64,000 nucleotides of DNA from the NCBI RefSeq assembly GCF_003201775.1, contig NZ_QJJZ01000001.1:71233-135232 (forward strand), written 5' to 3'. The notes beneath the pieces are model-generated. The model did not search any database, was not told the DNA's origin, and saw only the letters and a list, made by a program, of their open reading frames with translations. This document shows, piece by piece, positions 27,561 to 36,910 of this stretch. Position numbers and translations under genes: made by a program. This DNA comes from Arenibacter sp. ARW7G5Y1 (GTDB lineage: Bacteria; Bacteroidota; Bacteroidia; Flavobacteriales; Flavobacteriaceae). How positions within the stretch are numbered: position 1 is the first letter of the stretch; the number at the start of each line of letters is the position of its first letter.

Positions 27561-29144
27561 ATGCATTTATTCAAACAGATCCTTAGTGTTTTATTGCTAT
27601 TGTTTTCAATACCAACTTGGTCACAAAATTTACAGAATCCAAATATAATCATCATTTACACCGATGACCAAGGTTATGGTGATGTGGGGGCACTTAACCC
27701 TAATGCTAAATTTAGAACTCCCAATATGGATAAATTGGCCAATGGGGGAATTGTTTTTACAGACGGACATAGTAGTGATGCGGTCTGTACCCCCTCCAGA
27801 TATTCCTTGTTAACAGGGCGATACAGTTGGAGGACATCTCTAAAAAAAGGCGTTCTTGGTGCTGACGGCCCTTGTTTGATAGAAAAGAATAGGATGACCA
27901 TTGCCTCCTTATTAAGGGATAATGGATATAAGACCGCTATGATAGGAAAGTGGCATCTACAGATGGAATTTCAAGGCAGTTTGGGCAAGGATCGTGATTG
28001 GTCGGAACCCTTCACGGATGGACCCATTGATAAGGGGTTTGATTATTTTTTCGGGATTCCCGCTTCCATGAATTACGGTATTCTTACCTATTTGGAAAAT
28101 GACAGGGTTTTGGATCCTCCGGTGTTATGGACTAAAAAGAAAGATGATGATAAGCCAAGGTCTTACGGGAACCGGATAAAACCGGCAGCCTACAGAATGA
28201 CGCCCCCTTATGAAAAAGAGGGAGGTAAGGGCTGGGTAGAGGTAGCACCATCCTTCAATGATGAGTTGGTACTTGAAACTCTGGCCAACAAGGCCGTGGA
28301 GTATATTGACGAATCCTCCAAGGAAGCAAAAAACGGGAAGCCTTTCTTTTTATATCTGCCATTGACCAGTCCACATTTACCACACAGTACCCACCCCGAT
28401 TTTCAAGGTCGTAGTAACTGTGGTAATTATGGAGATTTTATGGAGGAAACGGATTTTCGGGTTGGACAAGTATTGTCAGCCTTAAAAAGCAATGGTATTG
28501 AAGACAATACTTTGGTTATCTTTTCTTCGGATAATGGCGCGGAAACCAATTACGTTATTCAACGGGATGACTATGACCACTTTAGTAGCCTAAATTTTAA
28601 GGGCGGAAAACGCGACATTTATGAAGGTGGTCATCGCGTACCTTTCCTAATGCGTTGGCCCAATGTAATCAAAGCAGGGATAAAGGTAGGTGTGCCAGTG
28701 TGCCAGACCGATTATTTGGCTACTATTGCCGATATCATTGGTGTAAATCTGCCGGAGAATGCAGGTGAGGATAGTTATAGCCTGTTGCCGATTTTAAAAG
28801 GGGAGACGTATAATGAAAAAGTTAGAGGGCCGGTAATCCATCATTCCGTAACGGGCGACTTTGCCATTCGGGATGGAAAATGGAAATTGAACATGCTACT
28901 TGGTTCAGGAGGATCCTTGGAACCTAGATTTATTCAACCCAAAGTTGGTGAGGCTGTATTTGAACTTTATAATATGGAGGAAGATGAGGGTGAAACCACC
29001 AACCTCTATTTTGAACATCCCGATGTGGTGAAAAGACTTAGCAAGAAAATAATAAAGATCATTGAGGCCGGAAGAACAACTGCCGGGAAACCCCAGGCTT
29101 ATGTTAAAGAGAATTGGGAGCTGCCCATTTGGATCAAATCGTAG
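27561..29144 (+). CDS. exported sulfatase (S1 family, Cys type)
   Basis: 527 residues with a signal peptide ending near TWSQN. The alkaline-phosphatase-fold metal site is visible in IIYTDDQGYGDVG. The formylglycine motif is CTPSR with Cys76, followed by LLTGR, and later ones are GKWHL, HLPHSTHPDF and FSSDNGAE. It removes sulfate esters from a glycan in the periplasm once Cys76 has been converted to formylglycine. It stands alone on the plus strand to the right of the glycan locus and its repeat. If it serves the same glycan, the substrate is sulfated, as in ulvan or other algal polymers; that is inference. Confidence 0.92.
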   Translation: MHLFKQILSVLLLLFSIPTWSQNLQNPNIIIIYTDDQGYGDVGALNPNAKFRTPNMDKLANGGIVFTDGHSSDAVCTPSRYSLLTGRYSWRTSLKKGVLGADGPCLIEKNRMTIASLLRDNGYKTAMIGKWHLQMEFQGSLGKDRDWSEPFTDGPIDKGFDYFFGIPASMNYGILTYLENDRVLDPPVLWTKKKDDDKPRSYGNRIKPAAYRMTPPYEKEGGKGWVEVAPSFNDELVLETLANKAVEYIDESSKEAKNGKPFFLYLPLTSPHLPHSTHPDFQGRSNCGNYGDFMEETDFRVGQVLSALKSNGIEDNTLVIFSSDNGAETNYVIQRDDYDHFSSLNFKGGKRDIYEGGHRVPFLMRWPNVIKAGIKVGVPVCQTDYLATIADIIGVNLPENAGEDSYSLLPILKGETYNEKVRGPVIHHSVTGDFAIRDGKWKLNMLLGSGGSLEPRFIQPKVGEAVFELYNMEEDEGETTNLYFEHPDVVKRLSKKIIKIIEAGRTTAGKPQAYVKENWELPIWIKS

Positions 29145-29146
29145 GT

Positions 29147-29329
29147 CTAATCCAAACGGAATACTGCGAAAACCCAATCCCCTTCAATATTGATCGATAT
29201 GAGCGGAAAAAGGGCAAACTGATTAATCACAGAACCATTTAGTATTGGTTTGGATTGGGAGGAGTAGAACGATATCTCTGTAGAAAATCCGGGGAAGCTA
29301 TAGGAACCATTGAAAAAACTTGAGGCTTT
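29147..29329 (-). pseudogene. C-terminal remnant of an unknown protein
   Basis: On the minus strand a 60-codon open stretch without a start ends at TAG (29147-29149), only three bases past the sulfatase stop. It reads as ordinary protein, for example FFNGSYSFPGFSTEISFYS and INIEGDWVFAVFRLD. A TGA lies just upstream at 29330-29332, and other frames continue with coding-like sequence (YFPLGVYGKGFL), which suggests a frameshifted, decayed gene. No family recognised. Confidence 0.35.
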
Positions 29330-30039
29330 TCAGGAAACCCTTCCCATATACCCCTAGCGGAAAATAGTTTTTCAAAAGAGAGAAAAATTGCCTGATTTTT
29401 GAAATTAGGGAAAAATTGAAAGAAGCAGTTGACCTGTAGGATTTCTCTATGATGAGTTCTTTTTGGTGGAATAAATGAATGTAAGCCTTAACCGCTCCCT
29501 TTTGTTGTTATCTCCTGAAATTGGAAGAATGAATATCCGTATAGGAATTCGAAGAAACCTCTATTCTGGAATACCCTGGAAGGATTGAAAATGGTGGCAA
29601 ATCTATATTTTCACATTTTTTAACTTTTAGTATTTTCTTCGAATTTTTATTTTTATTCAAAATTTGAAATAGCAATATCATGCAATTTATTAAACGAGAT
29701 GAGGATTTTTCGCCTACGTTTTCTGTTTGGTCAATTGAAAGAACAACCAAAAATCTATTGTCAAATTACACAAAAAGTTGGCATCTTTTGGAAACGTTCC
29801 CATCGGGAATGTTGTTCCAATATCTACTCCCTATTTTTCCTTTGGGGAATGGGCTTTTTGAATACAAGTTTTACAGATGAGGGCATAGTGGCCCTGGTTT
29901 CCCATGGAGACCGCTCCGAATACCTTTTAGCCCATATAGGCTAATTGGAAATTCTTTTTAAAGCTTAAAAAATCATTTTTCGTTCTGTTTCTTTAGACGG
30001 GTACTTATTAACAATAAAGTATAATTTAAAAAAATAGTT
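29330..30039. other. gene-poor spacer with no convincing gene
   Basis: About 700 bases between the decayed remnant and the HSP20-like gene. Two overlapping plus-strand frames near 29680-29944 (66 and 81 codons) are open but show no family resemblance, and neither is preferred. Upstream of 29680 the sequence is very AT-rich. Probably eroded sequence. Confidence 0.4.
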
Positions 30040-30468
30040 ATGGAAGCAATAAAGACAATTAAGAAAAAAAATTATCGACAAAGACTAAATTCCCTACCTC
30101 CATTGAAATTCAAGAAATTCCGAATGAATATGGACCAAACTGGGGTCAATATCCTGATTTCGGCAAGTTTTCTGAAAAAGGGCAACCATTCCTTACGGAT
30201 ACAAAATGGGATTCTACATCTAAAAATAAAACAATCCACAGGTCCGTTTGGGCATGCCAACGGTTCCACGTCCCATGAGGCCCATAAAAAGGATATGGAT
30301 TTTCAGATTAGGTTGCCCCACAAAAAGTACAGGCATATAAACTCCGTTCGTTTTCAAAACGGTTCCCTGCAAATTCGTCTTAGTGAGCGGCAAGTAACAG
30401 GACGTGGTTTCAGTTATTTGGAACCATCTAGAATGCCCAATCAAATAACCTCAACTATACGGCATTAA
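30040..30468 (+). CDS. small protein with a divergent HSP20 (alpha-crystallin)-like pattern
   Basis: 142 residues, basic, with no signal peptide. The start has the A-rich context usual in this phylum (AAAAAAATAGTT before ATG). Residues of about 33-115 follow the alpha-crystallin outline: ISASFLKKGNHSLRIQNGIL, then a variable loop, then MDFQIRLP and SVRFQNGSLQIRLSER, the last matching the A-x-x-x-x-G-x-L-x-I-x-L strand. Small heat-shock proteins hold unfolded proteins. The similarity is only at pattern level and the usual GVL is GSL here, so another beta-sandwich protein is possible. Confidence 0.5.
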   Translation: MEAIKTIKKKNYRQRLNSLPPLKFKKFRMNMDQTGVNILISASFLKKGNHSLRIQNGILHLKIKQSTGPFGHANGSTSHEAHKKDMDFQIRLPHKKYRHINSVRFQNGSLQIRLSERQVTGRGFSYLEPSRMPNQITSTIRH

Positions 30469-30560
30469 GGGTTTATGGGCCGTCTTGGGATATAAAGGGC
30501 CCATGCCTCCGTACGACTTTAAATTGTTGTTTAACCAAATTAAATAGTGATGTATCGTAT

Positions 30561-31490
30561 ATGGATATACAAATTGAAAAACTGACCAAAACGTATGGCC
30601 CCCAAACGGCAGTAAACAACATCAGCTTTGATGTTAAGACCGGGGAGGTACTGGGATTTCTTGGGCCCAACGGGGCCGGGAAATCCACTACCATGAAAAT
30701 GCTTACAGGGTATATCGGCATTGAAAAAGGCGATATCAGAATAGGTGGTAAAAGTGTAAGGGATACCGATGGTGCTTTTAAGCAGCACATTGGTTATCTA
30801 CCGGAAAACAATCCTCTGTATTTGGATATGCCCGTTATGGATTACTTGGAGTTCTGTGCTTCGCTTCAGGGGGTGGAGAAGGCCAAGATCGGTTCCAGGA
30901 TCAGGGAGATGATCGGGATTTGCGGCCTAAATCGGGAAAAGCATAAAAAGATAGGGGAATTGTCCAAAGGGTACAGGCAGCGCGTAGGTTTGGCCCAGGC
31001 CATGATCCATGACCCGGAGATATTGGTGCTGGATGAGCCTACCACAGGCCTCGACCCCAACCAGATTATAGAGATCAGAAAACTGATCCGCGACCTGGGG
31101 AAGGAAAAGACGGTTATTCTCAGCACTCATATTCTACCGGAGGTGGAGGCCACCTGCGATAGAATACTTATCATCAATAGAGGCAGTATTGTAGCCAATG
31201 GAACGCCAGAAACCCTTAGAAAACAAGCCCAGGGCAATGAAGTGCTGAAGCTGCGCATCGAGGATGGGGACGCACAGACTATTTTAAAAGCCTTGAACGC
31301 CTTGGATACGGTGCGGGAGGTAGATTTGATACAGCAGGACACAAACCTTTTTGAAGTCCAAAGTATGGCCAATACCTCTTCCAAGCGAAACATCTTTCAG
31401 CTTTGCGTGGAGCACAAATGGGTGTTGACGGAACTGACCCCCTTGGAAACCAAACTAGAGGACATTTTTAGAAACTTAACGGTAAATTAA
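30561..31490 (+). CDS. ABC transporter ATP-binding protein, GldA-like
   Basis: 309 residues. Walker A GPNGAGKST at 35-43, signature LSKGYRQRVGLAQA, Walker B ILVLDEPTTGLDP, and the H-loop STHILPEVEATC. It resembles GldA of flavobacterial gliding motility and the wider ABC-2 exporter ATPases. It starts a four-gene set with a permease two bases downstream, a GldG-like protein and a DUF4340 protein. True gliding gldFG loci do not usually carry DUF4340, so this may be a paralogous system. Confidence 0.88.
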   Translation: MDIQIEKLTKTYGPQTAVNNISFDVKTGEVLGFLGPNGAGKSTTMKMLTGYIGIEKGDIRIGGKSVRDTDGAFKQHIGYLPENNPLYLDMPVMDYLEFCASLQGVEKAKIGSRIREMIGICGLNREKHKKIGELSKGYRQRVGLAQAMIHDPEILVLDEPTTGLDPNQIIEIRKLIRDLGKEKTVILSTHILPEVEATCDRILIINRGSIVANGTPETLRKQAQGNEVLKLRIEDGDAQTILKALNALDTVREVDLIQQDTNLFEVQSMANTSSKRNIFQLCVEHKWVLTELTPLETKLEDIFRNLTVN

Positions 31491-31492
31491 AT

Positions 31493-32215
31493 ATGCATAC
31501 AATTTTTACTATTGCAAAGCGGGAACTGGCCACTTTTTTCGATTCGCTCATCGCTTATATAATTCTGGGCCTTTTTTTGGGATTCAGTGGTTTCTTTACC
31601 TGGCTATATGGCAACGATATCTTTTTGGTGGGCCAAGCCAATCTTAGGGTATTTTTTAATATTGCCTCTTGGAGCCTCTTTTTCTTTATTCCGGCCATTA
31701 CCATGAAAATGTTGGCCGAGGAGCGTAAGACCGGTACTTTGGAACTGCTGCTCACCAAATCGGTTTCGGACCGCCAACTTATACTGGGCAAGTTTTTGGG
31801 ATCTATCCTTTTGGTCTGCATTGCGCTGCTGGCCACCTTGCCTTATGTGCTTACCGTTGCCAATATTGGTAATTTGGACAATGGCGGTACCCTATGTGGA
31901 TATCTAGGCCTTTTACTTCTAAGTCTTGCTTATACGGCCATAGGCATTTTTGCCAGTAGCATTACAACGAACCAGATCGTTGCATTCATGACCGCCCTGT
32001 TTATAGGGTTGTTTTTTCAGATAATTTTTGGGGTACTGGCCCAGAACTTTACGGGTAATATGGGGCGCATCTTTGATGCCCTGGACCTTCAATCGCATTT
32101 TGAATCCATTTCCAGGGGGGTCATCGACTCCAAGGACCTGGTTTATTTCCTATCCATAACAGTCTTGGGACTATACCTAGGAGAATGGTTCCTATCCAAA
32201 AGACATATATCTTAA
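31493..32215 (+). CDS. ABC-2 type permease, GldF-like
   Basis: 240 residues with six hydrophobic segments. It begins MHTIFTIAKRELATFFDSLI and has EERKTGTLELLLTKSVSD, the conserved cytoplasmic loop of ABC-2 permeases. Length and pattern match GldF, the membrane component that pairs with the GldA ATPase. Separated from the ATPase gene by two bases and from the GldG-like gene by 15. Confidence 0.88.
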   Translation: MHTIFTIAKRELATFFDSLIAYIILGLFLGFSGFFTWLYGNDIFLVGQANLRVFFNIASWSLFFFIPAITMKMLAEERKTGTLELLLTKSVSDRQLILGKFLGSILLVCIALLATLPYVLTVANIGNLDNGGTLCGYLGLLLLSLAYTAIGIFASSITTNQIVAFMTALFIGLFFQIIFGVLAQNFTGNMGRIFDALDLQSHFESISRGVIDSKDLVYFLSITVLGLYLGEWFLSKRHIS

Positions 32216-32230
32216 ACGCTTGTATATCAG

Positions 32231-33733
32231 ATGAAAAAGACGAACATTACCATTCTATTGATTGTCGGAATTTTGGTGTTTGCCAATTTGGTGTCGGAAC
32301 AGTACTTTTTTCGGCTAGACCTTACCGAAGACAACCAATATACCTTAAGTGAGGCCACTGAAAAAATTATGGAATCCCTGGAGGATCCCATTACGGTGAA
32401 GGCCTATTTTTCCGAGAATCTTCCACCGCACATAGCAAAGACCAAGAACGATTTTGAAGAATATTTAATTGAGTATGCCAGACATTCCGATGACAATTTG
32501 GTCTATACCTTTATCAATCCCAATGAAAGTGAGGACTTGGAACGCGAAGCCATGGAAGCGGGGATCAACCCGGTGATGATCAACGTTCGCGAAAAGGATC
32601 AGATGAAACAGCAAAAGGCATTTTTAGGGGCTGTTTTCCAACTACAGGATCGGAAGGAAATTATACCGTTCATGCAACCGGGAGCACCTATGGAATACCT
32701 ATTGTCCTCTTCCATAAAAAAGTTAGCGGTAACCCATAAACCAGAGGTGGGCCTTATGCAAGGACATGGACAGCCATCCATTGCGGAGCTATCACAGGTG
32801 AAATCGGCGCTGGATGTATTGTACAATTTTAGGGCGGCCCAAGTCAACGATAGCCTACCCGTTCCGGAAGGAATAAAGACTTTGGCCTTGGTGCGTCCTA
32901 CCGATACCATCGCGGAAGCCACCCTAGGGCAACTGGACAGCTTTTTGGAAAATGGTGGCAACCTATTTGTTGCCCTGAACCGGGTAGAGGGAGACCTGAA
33001 TAGCTCTTACGGTAGCGGCATAAGTACCGGGGTGGAAAAATGGTTGGGGAAAAAGGGGTTGGAAATCCGGGAGGATTTCGTAATCGATGCACAATGTGCC
33101 ACTATTTCCGTACAACAGCGTCAAGGGTTTTTTAATTTCACCTCCAATGTGGCCTTTCCATATGCCCCAATCATAAGTAAATTTGCGGACCATCCGGTAA
33201 CCAAAGGCTTAGAAGCCGTAGTGATGCAGTTTGCCAGTTCCCTAAATTTTACGCCCAAAGATTCCTTGACCACTTTTACCCCATTGGCTTTTTCTTCCGA
33301 AACGTCGGCCCGTAAGCAGGCCCCACAGTTTTTCGACATTCAGAAGGAGTGGACGGAAAGCGATTTTACTTCGGCACATCAGGTTATTGCAGGTGTTTTG
33401 GAACAAAGGCACCCCAACGGCAACAGATCCAGAATTTTTGTAGTGGCCGATGGGGATTTCCCGATCAGTGCCGGACAACAACCTGTACAGGGCGACAATG
33501 TTAACCTGATGGTAAATGCCATTGATTGGTTGAGCGATGATACCGGTTTGATAGAACTTAGGACCAAGGGAATACACTATAGACCAATAGCCAAATTGGA
33601 GGAGGGTACCAAAACAACATTGAAATACGCCAACTTCCTAGTGCCCATTCTTCTGGTGTTGGTTTACGGTATAGTGCGCATGCAGATAAATAAAAATAAG
33701 CGCATCCGTAGAATGGAAGAAAATTACGAATGA
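32231..33733 (+). CDS. GldG-like ABC transporter auxiliary protein
   Basis: 500 residues. One membrane helix near residues 5-22 and another near 470-490 enclose a large extracytoplasmic domain of the GldG/ABC-transporter auxiliary type. FRLDLTEDNQYTLSEAT and ITVKAYFSENLPPH are typical of the family N-terminus. The role is as a partner of the GldA/GldF-like transporter. About 60 residues shorter than typical gliding GldG. Confidence 0.85.
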   Translation: MKKTNITILLIVGILVFANLVSEQYFFRLDLTEDNQYTLSEATEKIMESLEDPITVKAYFSENLPPHIAKTKNDFEEYLIEYARHSDDNLVYTFINPNESEDLEREAMEAGINPVMINVREKDQMKQQKAFLGAVFQLQDRKEIIPFMQPGAPMEYLLSSSIKKLAVTHKPEVGLMQGHGQPSIAELSQVKSALDVLYNFRAAQVNDSLPVPEGIKTLALVRPTDTIAEATLGQLDSFLENGGNLFVALNRVEGDLNSSYGSGISTGVEKWLGKKGLEIREDFVIDAQCATISVQQRQGFFNFTSNVAFPYAPIISKFADHPVTKGLEAVVMQFASSLNFTPKDSLTTFTPLAFSSETSARKQAPQFFDIQKEWTESDFTSAHQVIAGVLEQRHPNGNRSRIFVVADGDFPISAGQQPVQGDNVNLMVNAIDWLSDDTGLIELRTKGIHYRPIAKLEEGTKTTLKYANFLVPILLVLVYGIVRMQINKNKRIRRMEENYE

Positions 33734-33759
33734 TAGCAACACACCATAAACGATAAACC

Positions 33760-34725
33760 ATGAAGAAAAATACTTTTTTGATCGCCGTATTGGTCATATT
33801 GGTACTATTATACCTGTCTACCAATTATTTTAAAAAGAACAGCAGTACTAGTTTTGATCCCGAAATCGTAAAATTGGATTCTTCCCGGATAGGGAAAATT
33901 ACGATATATCCTCCTGCCAAAGAAAAGCAAGAGCCCATTATTCTGGACAGGTCCTCTGGTCAATGGGAAGCGGCACAAGGCGGGATTGTGTCCAAGGCCG
34001 ACCCTTCCAAATTACGATCGGCATTGGGGCAATTGTTAGGTTTGGAGGCCCAACGCCTGGTGGCCAAAACCAAGGACAAGTGGGCAACCTATGAACTTGG
34101 GGATTCTTTGGCGAGAAAAGTGGTCATCGAGGAGAAAGGCAGTGGAGCAACAACAGTACTGTATTTTGGTAAAACATCCTATGGTCTAGCTGCAACCACA
34201 TCATATGGTAGGGGTGCACCATCCGGGTCTACTTATTTCCGGGTAAATGAAGATCCCCAAACCTATGCATTGGACATAGGACTTCCCAATACGTTTAGTA
34301 GCCCTTTCAACAGTTGGAGAAATCCACAATTCCTCAAAGTAGATAAGGATCAGGTAATGGAATTGGAATTTGAATACGAAGATCGGCCAGGCTTTGTGCT
34401 CAAAAAAGTAGATTCCCTTTGGTCTATTTCCGGTTCTGAACCCGATGCATCAAAAGTATCCCAATATCTCAATTCTTTGGGGAGTCAGAGGAGTTCACAG
34501 TTTGTGGATGGTTTTAACCCAACGGATAAATCCCTACATACCCTCACTATTAAGGGCCAACCTATGGAGGAGGTAGTACTTAGGGCCTATGCCCAGCCGG
34601 AAGAAAATAAATTCGTCCTTAATTCTTCCCAACATCCAGAGGTTTTTGTGGAGAGCGATTCCGTAGGACTGTTTAAACGCCTTTTCGTGGACAGGGAATA
34701 TTTTCAACCCGATAAAGATGAATAA
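33760..34725 (+). CDS. DUF4340 domain membrane-anchored protein
   Basis: 321 residues with one N-terminal helix (FLIAVLVILVLLYLSTNYF) and an extracytoplasmic region built of repeated units such as IGKITIYPPAKEKQEPIIL and DQVMELEFEYEDRPGFVL. DUF4340 proteins regularly follow GldG-like genes and are thought to be accessory subunits; the function is unknown. 26 bases after the GldG-like gene. Confidence 0.82.
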   Translation: MKKNTFLIAVLVILVLLYLSTNYFKKNSSTSFDPEIVKLDSSRIGKITIYPPAKEKQEPIILDRSSGQWEAAQGGIVSKADPSKLRSALGQLLGLEAQRLVAKTKDKWATYELGDSLARKVVIEEKGSGATTVLYFGKTSYGLAATTSYGRGAPSGSTYFRVNEDPQTYALDIGLPNTFSSPFNSWRNPQFLKVDKDQVMELEFEYEDRPGFVLKKVDSLWSISGSEPDASKVSQYLNSLGSQRSSQFVDGFNPTDKSLHTLTIKGQPMEEVVLRAYAQPEENKFVLNSSQHPEVFVESDSVGLFKRLFVDREYFQPDKDE

Positions 34726-34790
34726 TTTAACGTACCGGCCATTGGATGGTCTAAACTTTTTAACCTTTTATAAATTATAAACCATTTTTT

Positions 34791-35939
34791 ATGAAATCCA
34801 ATAACCCTTATTTAAAAAGCGTATTCTTTTTGTTTGCCTTGTTATTCTTTTATAGTCAGGGCGCCGTGGCCGGCAATGGCATAATACTGTATACCCCCTA
34901 TACCCACATTACCGTACCCCCGGGAGAATCCATTGACTATTCCATTGAGGTCAAGAATTATGGAGGTCAATTGAAGGATGTGGAAATTGACGTGGCCGGG
35001 CTACCAGACGGTTGGGATTCTACCTTAATGGCCGGGGGTTACTCCATTAAGAGGATAGCAGTGCTGCCCGGAGAGAAAAAAACAGTATCCCTGACCCTAA
35101 ATGTACCCTTGAAGGTTGAAAAGGGAAAATATAATATTAGGCTCGTCGCCAAGAATTATGATGTGTTGCCCATTGTGGTAAACGTATCGGAAGAGGGAAG
35201 TTTTAAGACAGAATTTAGCTCGGACCAGATCAATATGGAAGGGCATTCAAAATCCAACTTCAACTTTTCCACAAAATTAAAGAATCATACAGGTGAAAAG
35301 CAGTTGTATTCTTTGTTGGCACTGCCTCCACGGGGTTGGAACGTAGCGTTTAAGCCCAATGGCAGGCAGGCTACAGCGGTGGAGATCGAAGCGGGCAAAA
35401 CTACCAACATTACTGTTGATGTTCAGCCTTCCCCACAAGTAAAATCCGGATCTTTTAAAATTCCGGTAAAAGCTACCAACAAGTATAGCACAGCGGAATT
35501 GGAATTGGAAGTGGTGATTAAAGGATCCTATGATTTGGAGCTCACCACGCCAACAGGACTATTGAGTACCAATATTACCGCGGGAAGGGAAAAGAAATTG
35601 GAATTGTTGCTGAGAAATACCGGATCTAGCGAATTGAGAAATGTCAACTTTAGCTCTTCAAAACCTAAAGATTGGGAGATTTCTATTGAACCGGATACGG
35701 TTCCCGTTATTGAGGCCGGTGCCAGTACAAAGGTGCAGGCCATTATTAAGTCGGCCGATAAAGCTATTCCAGGCGACTACCTTCCCAAAATTACGGCCAA
35801 GACCCCAGAGGCCTCATCTACAGCTTCCATTAGGATCCAGGTAAAGACGCCCTTATTGTGGGGTTGGCTTGGAATCCTTATCATCTTGGGAACCTTAGGG
35901 GGAATTTATTATCTGTTTAGAAAATACGGCAGGAGGTAA
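34791..35939 (+). CDS. NEW3-domain exported membrane protein
   Basis: 382 residues: signal peptide (to about AVAGNG), three immunoglobulin-like NEW3 repeats at about 30-130, 140-240 and 250-350 (ITVPPGESIDYSIEVKNYGG, NLP-type turns such as LPDGWDS and PKDWEIS), then a C-terminal helix WGWLGILIILGTLGGIYYLF with a basic end. The stop overlaps the ATG of the next ATPase gene by one base, so it is part of that transporter, probably as an extracytoplasmic subunit. Confidence 0.82.
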   Translation: MKSNNPYLKSVFFLFALLFFYSQGAVAGNGIILYTPYTHITVPPGESIDYSIEVKNYGGQLKDVEIDVAGLPDGWDSTLMAGGYSIKRIAVLPGEKKTVSLTLNVPLKVEKGKYNIRLVAKNYDVLPIVVNVSEEGSFKTEFSSDQINMEGHSKSNFNFSTKLKNHTGEKQLYSLLALPPRGWNVAFKPNGRQATAVEIEAGKTTNITVDVQPSPQVKSGSFKIPVKATNKYSTAELELEVVIKGSYDLELTTPTGLLSTNITAGREKKLELLLRNTGSSELRNVNFSSSKPKDWEISIEPDTVPVIEAGASTKVQAIIKSADKAIPGDYLPKITAKTPEASSTASIRIQVKTPLLWGWLGILIILGTLGGIYYLFRKYGRR

Positions 35940-36910
35940 TGGAGGAAAAGAGTATAGAGATAAAGGGATTGACCAAAAAGTACGGTGGGCGTATAGCGGT
36001 GGACAATTTAAACCTGACTATAGATAAGGGTGAAATTTTTGGGCTATTGGGACCCAACGGTGCGGGGAAATCAACAACAATTCTTATGATCCTAGGACTG
36101 ACCGAGGTAGATTCCGGGAGTGTAAAGGTATGTAGAATAGATAGTAGCAGGTATCCGCTTGAAGTGAAGAAAAAGGTAGGGTACTTACCGGAAGATGTTG
36201 GTTTTTACAATGATTATTCCGGCTTACAGAACCTTATGTATATTGCTCGCTTAAACGACATCCCGGAAGAAGGAGCCAAGAAGGCTGCCTTGGACATATT
36301 GGCAGAGGTGGGCTTGGACGATGTTATGCATAATAAGGTAGCCAGTTATTCCCGTGGAATGCGTCAACGCCTTGGTCTGGCAGATGTACTTATAAAAAAT
36401 CCGGAAGTTATTATTTTGGACGAGCCAACCCTGGGCTTGGACCCGGAAGGTGTAAAAAAGTTTCTTCAACTTATTGTTCGCCTTAGCAGAAAAAAAGGAA
36501 TCACGGTTTTGTTCTCTTCCCATCATTTGCATCAAATTCAACAGGTATGTGATCGGGTTGGGATATTCGTTAAAGGTAAAATGTTGGCTGAGGGGAAGAT
36601 AAGTTCCTTGGCCCAACAGTTGTTTTCCAAAAATGCCTTTACCCTAGAGGGGGTGGTATCCACTGTAGGACAGGAAGACAATTCTACACTGTCATTAAAG
36701 GAGTTGGTCCAAAAAATGAACTCGATACCGGAAGTAGTACATGTAGAAATGAAGGATAGTCGCTTTGTAGTGGAATCACATAAGGATGTAAGCGCTGAAT
36801 TGTCCAGAATGGTGGTGCAGTCGGGATACGGCCTAAATTTTCTGAGCAAAAAGGAATATGGTTTGGACGATATTTATCATCAATATTTTCAAGAAGACAA
36901 CAACACATGA
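35939..36910 (+). CDS. ABC transporter ATP-binding protein
   Basis: 323 residues. Walker A GPNGAGKST at 38-46, signature YSRGMRQRLGLADV, Walker B VIILDEPTLGLDP, and H-loop SSHHLHQIQQVCD. It belongs to the CcmA/NosF-like group of ABC-2 exporter ATPases. It overlaps the NEW3 gene by one base and the permease gene by four, which shows tight co-translation. Confidence 0.92.
   Translation: MEEKSIEIKGLTKKYGGRIAVDNLNLTIDKGEIFGLLGPNGAGKSTTILMILGLTEVDSGSVKVCRIDSSRYPLEVKKKVGYLPEDVGFYNDYSGLQNLMYIARLNDIPEEGAKKAALDILAEVGLDDVMHNKVASYSRGMRQRLGLADVLIKNPEVIILDEPTLGLDPEGVKKFLQLIVRLSRKKGITVLFSSHHLHQIQQVCDRVGIFVKGKMLAEGKISSLAQQLFSKNAFTLEGVVSTVGQEDNSTLSLKELVQKMNSIPEVVHVEMKDSRFVVESHKDVSAELSRMVVQSGYGLNFLSKKEYGLDDIYHQYFQEDNNT

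Noticed and set aside
804-29144. Calling the locus an ulvan utilisation locus
   Set aside because: Rhamnosidase, xylosidase-like and sulfatase genes fit, but no ulvan lyase, GH88 or GH105 is present in the window.
29680-29944. Two overlapping small plus-strand frames
   Set aside because: No family resemblance, and neither frame is favoured; the region looks eroded.
30561-33733. Naming these genes gldA, gldF and gldG
   Set aside because: The DUF4340 neighbour and shorter GldG-like protein leave open a paralogous transporter, so no symbols were given.
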